A stretch of 64,000 nucleotides of DNA from Legionellales bacterium (lineage in GTDB: Bacteria > Pseudomonadota > Gammaproteobacteria > Berkiellales > Berkiellaceae): positions 1 through 64,000 of the forward strand of contig PANA01000001.1 of assembly GCA_002708265.1 (NCBI GenBank), written 5' to 3'. The position numbers and the translations under genes were made by a program. Below the pieces are notes generated by a model. That model was not told the DNA's origin. It searched no databases and saw nothing but the letters and a program-made list of their open reading frames with translations. This document shows, piece by piece, positions 44,109 through 53,116 of this stretch; positions within the stretch are counted from its first letter, which is position 1, and every line of letters begins with the position of its first letter.

Positions 44109-45485
44109 ATGGAATTAAAGGCAGTTATTTTAGCTGCTGGCCAAGGAAAGCGGATGCAGTCGACCTTACCAAAGGTCCTTCACCCCGTTGGCGGCCAGCC
44201 AATGCTGACACATGTACTGCGCGCAGCGACTGATTTACAGACAGCCGCGCAGCTTGTTGTCCATGCTCCCAACGTATCTGAACAACTCAAACAAGCCCCT
44301 TTGGCAGAATCTGTTGAATGGGTTGCTCAACCTACCCCCCAAGGCACTGGACATGCTCTGTTGTGTGCTATTGAACAGTTGCACGATGATTGCCGCATTT
44401 TAGTGCTGTATGGCGATGTGCCGCTGGTCGAAACGACAGTACTTAAAGAGCTTGTTTCAAAGACACCCCTAGACGCGGTTGGTTTGTTGACCACACAAGT
44501 GTTGGACCCGACCGGTTTGGGGCGTATTGTGCGAGACGATAAGGGCGCGGTGGTCAGAATTGTCGAGCACAAGGATGCAACAGATCAAGAGCGTCAAATT
44601 AAGGAAATCAATACAGGGATTTTCTGCCTTAATGCCAAAGACTGTCGTCGATGGCTTCCTAAGCTCGCCTGTAATAATGCACAAAACGAGTATTATCTAA
44701 CAGATATCGTTGCCTTGGCTCAAGCCGAAGGCACGCCAGTGTTTGGTTTGGCGGTTGAAGATAATTTACAGTTCCAGGGGGTTAACGATCGCTGGCAGTG
44801 GTCGCAAGTCGAGCGATTATACCAACAGCGTGGTGCCCGTAAACTGATTGAATCAGGGGTTTGGGTGGCCGATAGTGAGCGCTTAACGATTCGCGGAAAT
44901 GTTTCTGTAGCCCCTGGTGCCTCGCTTGATGTTGGTGTTGTGCTTGAGGGTGATATATCCATTGAAGCTGGAGCGATTATTGGCCCCTATGTTCACCTAA
45001 AGAACGTTTCAGTTGGGACCAAGGCAGAAATTCGTTCGCACTCTGTTCTTGAAGAAGCGCAAGTAGCGTCAAGGGCAACGGTTGGTCCGTTCGCGCGTTT
45101 GCGTCCGGGCGCAGTAATTGCTGAAGAAGCGCTGGTAGGTAACTTTGTTGAGGTTAAAAAAGCGATCGTTGGCAAAGGCAGTAAGGTCAGCCATTTGAGC
45201 TATGTGGGCGATGCAACAATTGGTCAGATGGCCAATATTGGTGCAGGAACCATTTTTTGTAACTATGATGGTGCGAATAAGTACCATACCACGGTTGAAG
45301 ATAATGCTTTTGTGGGATCAGGCTCAGAGTTGGTCGCACCGGTTACTATTGGTGCGGGAGCAACTGTCGGGGCTGGCACAACTGTGACGAAGGACGTTCC
45401 TTCAAAAACACTATGCATTCGACGAGCAAAGCAGCAGAATATAGATGGTTGGACTAGACCAACTAAGAACAAAGAAACAACCTAA
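44109..45485 (+). CDS. glmU: Bifunctional UDP-GlcNAc pyrophosphorylase / GlcN-1-P acetyltransferase
   Basis: Makes UDP-GlcNAc for peptidoglycan and LPS. The N-terminal uridyltransferase has LAAGQGKRMQSTLPKVLH (about 7-24). The C-terminal half (from about 250) is a left-handed beta-helix of hexapeptide repeats with the acetyltransferase site (GNFVEVKKA, HLSYVGDA, GAGTIFCNYDG). Length 458 aa. ATG 44109 is preferred because it gives a start matching the family; the frame is open for 18 more codons upstream. glmS follows after 12 bp. Confidence 0.96.
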   Translation: MELKAVILAAGQGKRMQSTLPKVLHPVGGQPMLTHVLRAATDLQTAAQLVVHAPNVSEQLKQAPLAESVEWVAQPTPQGTGHALLCAIEQLHDDCRILVLYGDVPLVETTVLKELVSKTPLDAVGLLTTQVLDPTGLGRIVRDDKGAVVRIVEHKDATDQERQIKEINTGIFCLNAKDCRRWLPKLACNNAQNEYYLTDIVALAQAEGTPVFGLAVEDNLQFQGVNDRWQWSQVERLYQQRGARKLIESGVWVADSERLTIRGNVSVAPGASLDVGVVLEGDISIEAGAIIGPYVHLKNVSVGTKAEIRSHSVLEEAQVASRATVGPFARLRPGAVIAEEALVGNFVEVKKAIVGKGSKVSHLSYVGDATIGQMANIGAGTIFCNYDGANKYHTTVEDNAFVGSGSELVAPVTIGAGATVGAGTTVTKDVPSKTLCIRRAKQQNIDGWTRPTKNKETT

Positions 45486-45497
45486 GGATTGACGGCA

Positions 45498-47324
45498 ATG
45501 TGTGGGATTGTAGCTGGTGTTGCGCAAAGAAATGTAACCCCTATCTTACTTGAAGGGTTGCGTCGCTTAGAGTATCGAGGATATGACTCTGCAGGTGTGG
45601 CGGTTGCTCAAGGGGGGCAAATAGTTCGAGCAAGAACCTGCGGTAAGGTTATCGAGCTGTCGAAGCTGCTTGAAAAAAGTCCTATAGAAGGCCAAATTGG
45701 TTTGGCTCACACGCGTTGGGCAACCCATGGAAAACCCTCAGAGCGAAATGCGCACCCGCATATGTCTCAGGACAGAATTGCGATTGTTCACAATGGCATT
45801 ATTGAAAACCATGAGTCTTTAGCTGCCGAGCTGAAAGAAAAAGGATATGAGCTTCTTTCAGACACGGACACAGAAGTGATTGTTCATATTCTAGATGACC
45901 AGTTCAAGGAGACCAATTGCCTAAAGTCCGCGGTGGCACGAACAATCAATCGTCTTGAAGGCGCATACGCATTAGTCGTAATGGCTAAAGAGGTGCCAGA
46001 TACTCTGTTTGTGGCCTGCAAAGGGGCGCCCTTGGTGATTGGCCGCGGTATAGAAGAAATGTTTGTTGCCAGTGATGTCTTAGCTTTGCTGCCAGTTACC
46101 CAAGAGTTTGTTTATCTGCAAGATGGAGACATGGCTCAAGTTAAGGCAGAGGGCTATGTTATCTGGGACGCGCAGCAAAATGTTGTTCAGCGTGTCAGCA
46201 AGCAAGTTGCACTATCACCAGAGTCTGTCGGGCGAGGCAGTTTCCGTCACTACATGCAAAAAGAAATCCATGAGCAGCCATGGGCCGTGTCTGAGGCTTT
46301 GGAAGGACGCTTATCCGGACAAGGGCTTTCTGACAGTATATTTGGAGCTCAAGCCGCTAAAGTTTTTGATGCGACTGAACAAGTACATATCGTCGCCTGT
46401 GGTACTAGTTTTCATGCCGGATGGATTGCACGTTACTGGTTGGAGTCGTTAGGCATACCCTGCCAAGTTGAAGTAGCCAGTGAGTATCGCTACCGAGAAG
46501 CGGTTATTCCTAAAGGAACGCTGTTGGTAACAATTTCTCAATCTGGTGAAACGGCAGATACCCTGGCTGCTTTGCGTAGCCGTCGCGCGCAATACTTATC
46601 TTGTTTAACCATTTGTAATGTTCCCGAAAGCTCTCTTGTCAGAGAAAGTGACTTATGTTTGTTGACCCATGCAGGCCCAGAGGTGGGAGTGGCTTCAACA
46701 AAAGCGTTTACGACCCAGCTGGTTGCTCTACAACTGTTTTGTATTGCTTTGGGTCGACGCCATCAGCTAACAGAAAAGCAACAACAGCAATGGTTAGAAG
46801 CACTGAAACGATTGCCTGATAGTATAGAAAAAGCTTTAGGGCTCGATCGCAAAATTCGGCTATTAGCACAAGAGCTTTTACATAAATCCCACGCGCTGTA
46901 TTTAGGGCGAGGAGCGATGTATCCAGTCGCACTAGAAGGCGCCTTAAAGCTAAAAGAAATTTCTTATATCCATGCGGAAGCGTATCCTGCAGGGGAGCTC
47001 AAACATGGACCGCTCGCGCTCGTGGATGAAAATATGCCAGTGATTGCGGTTGCACCTAATGACGCGTTGTTGAGCAAGTTGCAATCAAACCTTCAAGAGG
47101 TACAGGCACGAGGCGGCCAGATTATTATCTTTGCAGATGAGCAGCTTCCAATTCCGGCTAAAAGAGAAAATATGATTTGGGTACAAGTGCCTCATGTGAC
47201 CACGCAGTTGGCCCCTATATTATTCACGATTCCTCTTCAGCTATTGGCCTATCACGTAGCAGTCTTGAAAGGAACAGACGTCGATCAGCCACGCAATCTG
47301 GCAAAATCAGTAACCGTTGAATAG
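45498..47324 (+). CDS. glmS: Glutamine--fructose-6-phosphate aminotransferase (isomerizing)
   Basis: First step of hexosamine synthesis. The start ATG 45498 places the catalytic Cys directly after Met (MCGIVAGVAQRNV), as required for the N-terminal glutamine amidotransferase. Two SIS sugar-isomerase domains follow (SQSGETADTLAALR near 346; GRGAMYPVALEGALKLKEIS near 470). The end is PRNLAKSVTVE. Length 608 aa. glmU-glmS form a unit, ended by the hairpin at 47383. Confidence 0.97.
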   Translation: MCGIVAGVAQRNVTPILLEGLRRLEYRGYDSAGVAVAQGGQIVRARTCGKVIELSKLLEKSPIEGQIGLAHTRWATHGKPSERNAHPHMSQDRIAIVHNGIIENHESLAAELKEKGYELLSDTDTEVIVHILDDQFKETNCLKSAVARTINRLEGAYALVVMAKEVPDTLFVACKGAPLVIGRGIEEMFVASDVLALLPVTQEFVYLQDGDMAQVKAEGYVIWDAQQNVVQRVSKQVALSPESVGRGSFRHYMQKEIHEQPWAVSEALEGRLSGQGLSDSIFGAQAAKVFDATEQVHIVACGTSFHAGWIARYWLESLGIPCQVEVASEYRYREAVIPKGTLLVTISQSGETADTLAALRSRRAQYLSCLTICNVPESSLVRESDLCLLTHAGPEVGVASTKAFTTQLVALQLFCIALGRRHQLTEKQQQQWLEALKRLPDSIEKALGLDRKIRLLAQELLHKSHALYLGRGAMYPVALEGALKLKEISYIHAEAYPAGELKHGPLALVDENMPVIAVAPNDALLSKLQSNLQEVQARGGQIIIFADEQLPIPAKRENMIWVQVPHVTTQLAPILFTIPLQLLAYHVAVLKGTDVDQPRNLAKSVTVE

Positions 47325-47382
47325 ATACTATTGTACGGACATATCAATAAAAGTCTCTTTATACAGCTGACCTAATATCATA

Positions 47383-47410
47383 CAGGGGAGAGTTTTCTCC
47401 CCTGCTCTTT
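47383..47410 (+). terminator. Rho-independent-like terminator after glmS
   Basis: A perfect 9-bp stem, CAGGGGAGA with TCTCCCCTG, and a GTTT loop (47383-47404), followed by CTCTTT. It lies about 60 bp after the glmS stop and before the unknown 580-residue gene. Confidence 0.7.
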
Positions 47411-47538
47411 GCTGACCTCCACCGAATCGCTTTTCTGTGTATATTCAAATCGTTTTATTCTGGAGCACTATGAACTTAATTCAGTGTGTTGATCTCTAAA
47501 GAAGCATGTAGAGTTTCTTTCACCTTAGGGGACAAGTC

Positions 47539-49281
47539 ATGCCGATTGGGACTGAAAAGTTAGAAAGAATACAGAGCTTATGTTGTGGAATGTCTAATGC
47601 AGCATTTGCCTATGATATTAAACGGGTGCACAAATATGCCAATAATCTCAACAAGATTTTTAAGGGCGAAATAGATTTTTACAAACAGAAAATGGATGAA
47701 GCTGAAAGAAACGAGACCGAAAACCATGCGCACTTTAAGACCGTGCATGATGAGCTACAAGAAAAGTATCATATGTTTCAGGTGTTCTTTTTTGAGAAAC
47801 TTGAAAGGGAATTTCCTGAAAGAATAATAAATGGTGCCGGAACAGATAATATAGGGCTTTTAAAAAAACTTCAGGGTTTCTTTGTTGGGGAAAAACAAGT
47901 AGATAGTTATGACCCAAGGAAAGTATCGTTCGATCAAATTAAAACAACGATGTGGGGAGCAAGCGTCAGTGATTTTTGTGATGTTGCCGTTAAGGCTGAC
48001 GTCAAAATGAGCAGTGAAAAAGCGGCGCCTCCTTTGGATGAAAAACCTGTCGCACCTGTGATTCAATTTGAAAGAAGACGAACCCTCTCTGTATCTATGA
48101 CCAAATCCAGCAAAAAAAGCGCGCTTAAACTGGAGCTGGAATCAGCTCAGCAAGCTTGTCAGGCGCTAATAAATGTGAAAGGGCCGTGGGGAAAAGAGCA
48201 GATTATAGCGTTGTCGACTTTAATGAGTAAAATGCAAGCAGAAGTGACACAGGCCCATAAAGAACATAAGAAATCAAATGCCGTCTTAAACAAAACAGCT
48301 GGTCGTGCTAAAGATTTTTTATCCAAACATTTAAGTGGTGTTGATGCACAGGGAAAAACAGAAGAATGGCGAAAGGTTAAAGCGGTACAGGAGAAGTTTG
48401 AGCAGCTGTTTCGTGCTCACGCGTCTAAATCCTCTTTAAGTGAGGCTGAGGCGAATGCCCTAAAAGTGGTTTTGGGTGAGCTCAATCAGGCCTTACAAGA
48501 GTATCAAGCCTTTATTGAAGACAAAGCCGTGGCTGATGCCTTAAAAAAAGTAGAGCTTTCGGATAACGAGCTGCAGGCAAAAAACCCATTTAATGCAGAT
48601 CCAGGAGAAGGTCTAAGAAGTGCTATGTTCCATGACATTATGCATAGAGCATTAAATGAGGTTGGCTATAAAGGAGTTTCTAGAGAAGTATTAATGGATT
48701 CAGGCGCTTGTTTGAAGGCGGGGCCTACAGATGTGCGTGAGGCAAATGCAAATCTTGAAAGAAAAGCTGCAGAAATTTACCAGGCGAGGGCAGAGCGCTT
48801 TCACCTCAGTGGGGAGTCTAAGGTGCTGCCAGGCTTAATGGATAAAGCCAAATCTAGAGATGATAGAAGGGAGATTATTGCTGGAATAATCCAGCTGCAA
48901 AGGGAAGCGTTAGCGCATTTTGAAAAGGACTCTTCAGGCTATGGAGACGTTCCAGACTGGAAAACTGTTCTAACGCTTATGAAGAATGAGATAGAGCAAA
49001 GCTTCAAAACCATTACTAAAGCTGGCCTCAAGAGCGCTTTAGGCAAAGATAAAAAATCGGGATTCAAAGACCCTGTGATAAAAGCCATAGAGGATCTTCA
49101 ACAGAGTTTAACAAGACAGAGGGTAAGCGCCTGCTCACAACAGTTTGCACAGTTAGATAAGGCCATGCAGACTTATCAAGCATATTTAATGGTTGATCCA
49201 TTAAAGGCGCGTTATCAGGATGAACGGAGTAACACTAAATCCTTATCCAGCCGAATTGGGAGTAGCAAGCCTCACAAATAG
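47539..49281 (+). CDS. Unknown 580-aa helical, coiled-coil-rich protein
   Basis: No family is recognised. The sequence is hydrophilic, lysine- and glutamate-rich and probably all helical. Long heptad-like stretches lie about 28-80, 200-260 and 270-345. Residues 155-180 are a Pro/Ala/Lys-rich linker, and a Ser/Arg patch (FERRRTLSVSMTKSSKKS) follows. The C-terminus is short, polar and basic (SLSSRIGSSKPHK). No signal peptide or membrane segment is seen. The start has AGGGGA upstream. It is a stand-alone gene between the glmS terminator and a hairpin at 49307. Such proteins are common among secreted effectors of intracellular gammaproteobacteria, but that is inference from general character only. 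Confidence 0.75.
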   Translation: MPIGTEKLERIQSLCCGMSNAAFAYDIKRVHKYANNLNKIFKGEIDFYKQKMDEAERNETENHAHFKTVHDELQEKYHMFQVFFFEKLEREFPERIINGAGTDNIGLLKKLQGFFVGEKQVDSYDPRKVSFDQIKTTMWGASVSDFCDVAVKADVKMSSEKAAPPLDEKPVAPVIQFERRRTLSVSMTKSSKKSALKLELESAQQACQALINVKGPWGKEQIIALSTLMSKMQAEVTQAHKEHKKSNAVLNKTAGRAKDFLSKHLSGVDAQGKTEEWRKVKAVQEKFEQLFRAHASKSSLSEAEANALKVVLGELNQALQEYQAFIEDKAVADALKKVELSDNELQAKNPFNADPGEGLRSAMFHDIMHRALNEVGYKGVSREVLMDSGACLKAGPTDVREANANLERKAAEIYQARAERFHLSGESKVLPGLMDKAKSRDDRREIIAGIIQLQREALAHFEKDSSGYGDVPDWKTVLTLMKNEIEQSFKTITKAGLKSALGKDKKSGFKDPVIKAIEDLQQSLTRQRVSACSQQFAQLDKAMQTYQAYLMVDPLKARYQDERSNTKSLSSRIGSSKPHK

Positions 49282-49306
49282 TCTTTTAGAGACTCGTTGT
49301 CTTTCT

Positions 49307-49326
49307 AAGAAAGGAAGCTTTCTTTT
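49307..49326 (+). terminator. Possible terminator after the 580-aa protein gene
   Basis: A 7-bp stem AAGAAAG/CTTTCTT with a GAAG loop, ending in TTCTTTT. It lies 26 bp after the stop codon and 52 bp before the permease start. The stem is AT-rich and therefore weak. Confidence 0.45.
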
Positions 49327-49377
49327 GGGGCTGCTTTCCGGTAAAATCCCCCTTTGCCAGCCTGTAAGGGGGGTTGT

Positions 49378-50643
49378 ATGTCCTCACATTTCTCTTCACC
49401 GGATTATCACTTTAGGGCAAAAGATGCCTTATTGGGAGCCCAAAACTTATTAATTGCACTTGGTGCATTGGTGATGATGCCCATGTTGACTGGGCTTGAT
49501 CCAAATGTTGCACTGTTCACTGCTGGGCTAGGGACTTTATTGTTCCAAATTCTTACCAAAGGTAAAGTGCCTGTTTTTCTGGGGTCCTCATTTGCCTTTC
49601 TACCTGCCATGATTTTTAGCGTGAGCCAATGGGGAATTCCTGCCACTATGGGGGGAATGATGATTGCGGCCTTAGCTTATATGCTGGTTGCTGCCCTTTT
49701 AAAAATGAGAGGCTTAGAAACGCTCGAGAAGTGGGTACCTCCTATCGTAACGGGGCCCGTTATCATTAGTATTGGTCTTGTTTTAGCGCCTATCGCGGTT
49801 AACATGGCAACAGGGTTGACTGGAGACGGTAGCCTAGCTTTGCACAATGAAAATACCGCGATGTTATTGGCAGGCACTAGTTTATCGGTTGCCCTGTTAA
49901 CCAGACTGTTTGCGCGCGGCTGGCTTTCTTTATTACCCATTTTAACGGGGGTAGCTAGTGGATATATCTTAGCAGCTTTTTTAGGGGTAATTGATTGGAC
50001 GCCAGTGCATGAAGCGCCATGGTTTCAATGGCCACATTTTACTCGTCCTGAGTTTAGCTTGCCTGCTGCCGTTTTATTTTTTCCATTAGCTTTAGTGTCT
50101 GCGGTTGAGCACATCGGAGATGTGCTCGCGATTAGTGCGATTACTGGTCGGCGTTTTTTAGTCGATCCTGGTGCCCATAGAACACTGATGGGAGACGGTC
50201 TAGCAACAGCGCTTGCGGCTTTTTTTGGAGGACCTCCTAACACCACTTATTCAGAGGTAACAGCGGGGGTGGCAATCACCAAAGCTTATAATCCTGCGCT
50301 GATGACCTGGGCAGCACTTTTTGCGGTAGCACTGTCATTTGTTGGTAAAGTTGGAGCGTTTTTACAGACGATCCCTTCCCCAGTGATGGGCGGCATTATG
50401 ATGCTTCTTTTTGGTACCATTGCAGTGGTTGGCATTCATTTGCTGGTAAATGATGAGCAAGATCTCATGTCGCCACGATGCATGACTATTGTCGCCATCA
50501 TTTTGATTGTTCCCGTTGGTGGATTAAGCTTATCATTTGGTGAGTTTCACTTGGCCGGTGTGGGGTTAGGTGGGTTGTTGGGCGTTCTGCTTAACCGAAT
50601 TATTCCAGAGACAGCGGCTCAGGAACCAGCTGCTGCCAGCTAA
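49378..50643 (+). CDS. uraA: Uracil/xanthine permease (NCS2 family)
   Basis: Inner-membrane nucleobase:proton symporter with about 14 hydrophobic segments. The substrate-site features of UraA-type proteins are visible: SSFAFLPAM near residue 70, SAVEHIGDVLAIS (about 238) with the conserved Glu, and GGPPNTTYSEVTAGVAITK (about 282) with the second conserved Glu. Length 421 aa. ATG 49378 follows a strong AAGGGGGG; a longer frame opens at 49354. Whether uracil or another base is the substrate cannot be decided by eye. Its terminator overlaps the end of the convergent tdh. Confidence 0.87.
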   Translation: MSSHFSSPDYHFRAKDALLGAQNLLIALGALVMMPMLTGLDPNVALFTAGLGTLLFQILTKGKVPVFLGSSFAFLPAMIFSVSQWGIPATMGGMMIAALAYMLVAALLKMRGLETLEKWVPPIVTGPVIISIGLVLAPIAVNMATGLTGDGSLALHNENTAMLLAGTSLSVALLTRLFARGWLSLLPILTGVASGYILAAFLGVIDWTPVHEAPWFQWPHFTRPEFSLPAAVLFFPLALVSAVEHIGDVLAISAITGRRFLVDPGAHRTLMGDGLATALAAFFGGPPNTTYSEVTAGVAITKAYNPALMTWAALFAVALSFVGKVGAFLQTIPSPVMGGIMMLLFGTIAVVGIHLLVNDEQDLMSPRCMTIVAIILIVPVGGLSLSFGEFHLAGVGLGGLLGVLLNRIIPETAAQEPAAAS

Positions 50644-50650
50644 CAAAGGT

Positions 50651-50684
50651 CCCGTGATGGCTTAGGCCATCGCGGGGAGTTTTG
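50651..50684 (+). terminator. Terminator after the NCS2 permease, overlapping the tdh 3' end
   Basis: An 11-bp stem with one G-T pair, CCCGTGATGGC (50651-50661) and GCCATCGCGGG (50665-50675 approximately), followed by GAGTTTTGCTCTT. The hairpin includes the last codons and stop of the convergent dehydrogenase gene, so the stem is also coding. Confidence 0.65.
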
Positions 50685-51627
50685 CTCTTAAATTAGTCAG
50701 CATATCATCTGTCATTTTGTCTAAATCAAAACTAGGCTTCCATCCCCAGTCTTCTCTAGCATGCTTATCGTCGATGGTTGCCGGCCAGCTTTGCGCAATG
50801 GCTTGACGCTCATCCGGTGCGTATCGAATTTCAAAATCTGGAATATGTTTTTTAATACTGCTTGCAATTTCACTCGGAGAAAAGCTCATGCCGGTGAGGT
50901 TGTAGCTGGTGCGGATTTTTATTTTTTCAGCGGGCGCATGCATGATATCCAGCGTTGCTTTTATTGCATCGGGCATATACAACATCGGCAAGGTAGTGTC
51001 AGCAGCCAAAAAGCACTCATGCACCTTGGTGCTAAGGGCATCATGATAAATAGAAACCGCATAATCGGTGGTCCCCCCTCCTGGCTCTGAGGCATGACCG
51101 ATTAGGCCGGGGTAGCGCAAGCTTCGAACATCTACACCCCAACGCTGATGATAATATTGAGCCTGAAGCTCCCCTGCCATCTTGCTGATGCCATAGACAG
51201 TTGTCGGATCCATCACGGTGTACTGCGGCGTGTTTTCACGGGGGGTATGAGGACCAAAGGCCGCAATACTGCTAGGCCAGTAAATACGTTTTATGTAGTC
51301 TTCATCCCGCGCTAGATTGAGCAGGTTAAAGAGTCCTTCCATGTTTAGTTTCCAGCCGAATAAGGGCTGTTTTTCTGCTGTGGCGCTTAACAAAGCAGCC
51401 AGATGGTAAACATGAGTAGGTTTATATTGTTCCATGATTTGAACGAGACGCTGCACATCGAGTATGTCTAAGTGCTCGAAGGGACCGCCATCAAATACCG
51501 GATCTGATGGCTTGCGAATATCGGAGGCTATGACATTACTATCACCATAAATATCACGTAAGGCAGGAACCAACTCACTACCGACTTGGCCACAGGCGCC
51601 AATGATCAAAACTGTTTCTTTTGCCAT
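50662..51627 (-). CDS. tdh: L-threonine 3-dehydrogenase, short-chain (epimerase-like) type
   Basis: NAD-dependent extended-SDR protein. The NAD motif is IIGACGQVGSELVPAL (about 7-22). The catalytic pair sits in TTVYGISKMAGE (Tyr-x3-Lys, about 140), with SSIAAFGP upstream. These features, and an adjacent kbl gene on the same strand, fit the SDR-type threonine dehydrogenase that feeds 2-amino-3-ketobutyrate to KBL. Length 321 aa. ATG 51627 is used because GAGG precedes it. It is distinct from the zinc-dependent Tdh of E. coli. A general sugar epimerase is the alternative. Confidence 0.85.
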   Translation of the reverse strand: MAKETVLIIGACGQVGSELVPALRDIYGDSNVIASDIRKPSDPVFDGGPFEHLDILDVQRLVQIMEQYKPTHVYHLAALLSATAEKQPLFGWKLNMEGLFNLLNLARDEDYIKRIYWPSSIAAFGPHTPRENTPQYTVMDPTTVYGISKMAGELQAQYYHQRWGVDVRSLRYPGLIGHASEPGGGTTDYAVSIYHDALSTKVHECFLAADTTLPMLYMPDAIKATLDIMHAPAEKIKIRTSYNLTGMSFSPSEIASSIKKHIPDFEIRYAPDERQAIAQSWPATIDDKHAREDWGWKPSFDLDKMTDDMLTNLRAKLPAMA

Positions 51628-51733
51628 AAATACCTCACAAAAAATCCGCAAAGGGGAAAAGGCTGCTAGTCTGCAGTCTATGTTTCTCCTTTAAGTGTCA
51701 AACTATATTAGCAGAAGCGTTAACTGGGAAACA

Positions 51734-51757
51734 GCTCAGTTGCATTCGCAACTGAGC
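51734..51757 (-). terminator. Hairpin between kbl and tdh
   Basis: A perfect 10-bp stem GCTCAGTTGC/GCAACTGAGC with a 4-base loop, starting 7 bases after the kbl stop on the minus strand. The following minus-strand bases (TGTTTCCC) are only weakly T-rich. It could partly terminate kbl transcripts or protect the mRNA end, giving unequal kbl and tdh expression. Confidence 0.45.
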
Positions 51758-51764
51758 ATTTATT

Positions 51765-52955
51765 CTAGATAATGCCGAGTTTTTTACCCGTTTGAGTAAA
51801 GGCCTCAGCAGCTTTTTCAAGCTGCGGGCGAGTATGTGCTGCGGACATTTGTGTGCGGATCCGCGCTTTACCGTGCGGCACTACTGGATAAGAAAATCCA
51901 ATGACATAAATTCCCTGCCCCAAAAGTGCGCTGGCCATTTTACCGGCAAGTGCGGCATCACCAATCATGACAGGAATAATCGCATGCTCTCCAGGGACTA
52001 AAGTAAAACCCGCTTCTGTTAATGCGCTTCGAAAGAAGGTGGCGTTATCGTTTAATTGGTTGCGTAAGGCGGCGCCCTTTTCTTCTAGCAAGTTCAATAC
52101 TTCTAGCGTAGCCGCAGTAATCATAGGCGCTAAAGCATTTGAAAATAAGTAAGGACGAGAACGGTTTCGCAGCCATTCAACAATTTCTTTTCGAGCACTC
52201 GTATATCCACCGGATGCACCGCCCAGGGCTTTGCCAAGCGTTCCTGTCACGATATCAATCCGATCGGTGACACCGTGATGCTCTGGTGTTCCAGCGCCCG
52301 TTGCTCCCATAAAGCCAGTGGCGTGAGAGTCATCGACCATAACCATCGCATCGTATTTATCGGCGAGTTCACAAATAGCAGGTAAGTTGGCGATAATCCC
52401 ATCCATCGAGAAAACCCCATCTGTTGCAATCAGACGAAACCGGGCATTTTTAGCTGCCTTTAACTGCTCTTCTAAGTCTTTCATATCATTGTTTTGGTAA
52501 CGAAAGCGTTGAGCTTTGCACAAACGTACGCCATCGATGATACTGGCGTGATTTAACGCGTCTGAAATAATGGCGTCTTCTGATCCTAACAGTGTTTCAA
52601 AAAGCCCCGCGTTTGCATCAAAGCATGAAGAATATAAAATGGTGTCATCATGGCCTAGGAAACGGCTCAGACGAGCTTCCAATTGTTTATGTAGGGCCTG
52701 TGTACCACAAATAAAGCGAACGGAAGCCATTCCAAAGCCTGCTTGATCCATGGCGTTTTTAGCGGCTTCAATTAAGCGAGGCTCATTCGCTAAACCAAGG
52801 TAATTGTTAGCGCAGAAGTTAATAGCATGACGCTCACCTTCTACCGTGATGTCCATTTGCTGGGCAGAAGTAAGCGCATGTTCTGCTTTATACAGCCCAT
52901 TGGTTTTTAACGCTTCAATTTCAGACTGTAAAAAGGATAAGTAGGGTTGAGTCAT
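51765..52955 (-). CDS. kbl: 2-amino-3-ketobutyrate CoA ligase (glycine C-acetyltransferase)
   Basis: PLP enzyme that splits 2-amino-3-ketobutyrate with CoA into glycine and acetyl-CoA, the second step of threonine breakdown. [14 protein letters not shown] lies near residue 46, the PLP region [13 protein letters not shown] near 205, and the Schiff-base Lys in [13 protein letters not shown] near 241. Length 396 aa. ATG 52955 has AGGAAG upstream. The threonine dehydrogenase gene is 137 bp downstream on the same strand. Confidence 0.95.
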   Translation of the reverse strand: MTQPYLSFLQSEIEALKTNGLYKAEHALTSAQQMDITVEGERHAINFCANNYLGLANEPRLIEAAKNAMDQAGFGMASVRFICGTQALHKQLEARLSRFLGHDDTILYSSCFDANAGLFETLLGSEDAIISDALNHASIIDGVRLCKAQRFRYQNNDMKDLEEQLKAAKNARFRLIATDGVFSMDGIIANLPAICELADKYDAMVMVDDSHATGFMGATGAGTPEHHGVTDRIDIVTGTLGKALGGASGGYTSARKEIVEWLRNRSRPYLFSNALAPMITAATLEVLNLLEEKGAALRNQLNDNATFFRSALTEAGFTLVPGEHAIIPVMIGDAALAGKMASALLGQGIYVIGFSYPVVPHGKARIRTQMSAAHTRPQLEKAAEAFTQTGKKLGII

Positions 52956-53116
52956 GTGTTAAACTTCCTATGGTCGATTGATCGTCATTATACGACGAAA
53001 TTGTCGGACTTTCTCTTACAGCTTTGTCATTTATGCTGAAGGGAAAATCATAGTGTCTTTGGGGGGATATTGATAGACTGCGAAAATGGCCAACCCATCT
53101 GCAAAGGAGGCGTAAC

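Noticed and set aside
47470-47499. A nine-codon frame with TGGAG upstream, before the 580-aa gene, as a leader peptide
   Set aside because: Too short to support; no run of regulatory codons and no alternative stem-loops seen around it.
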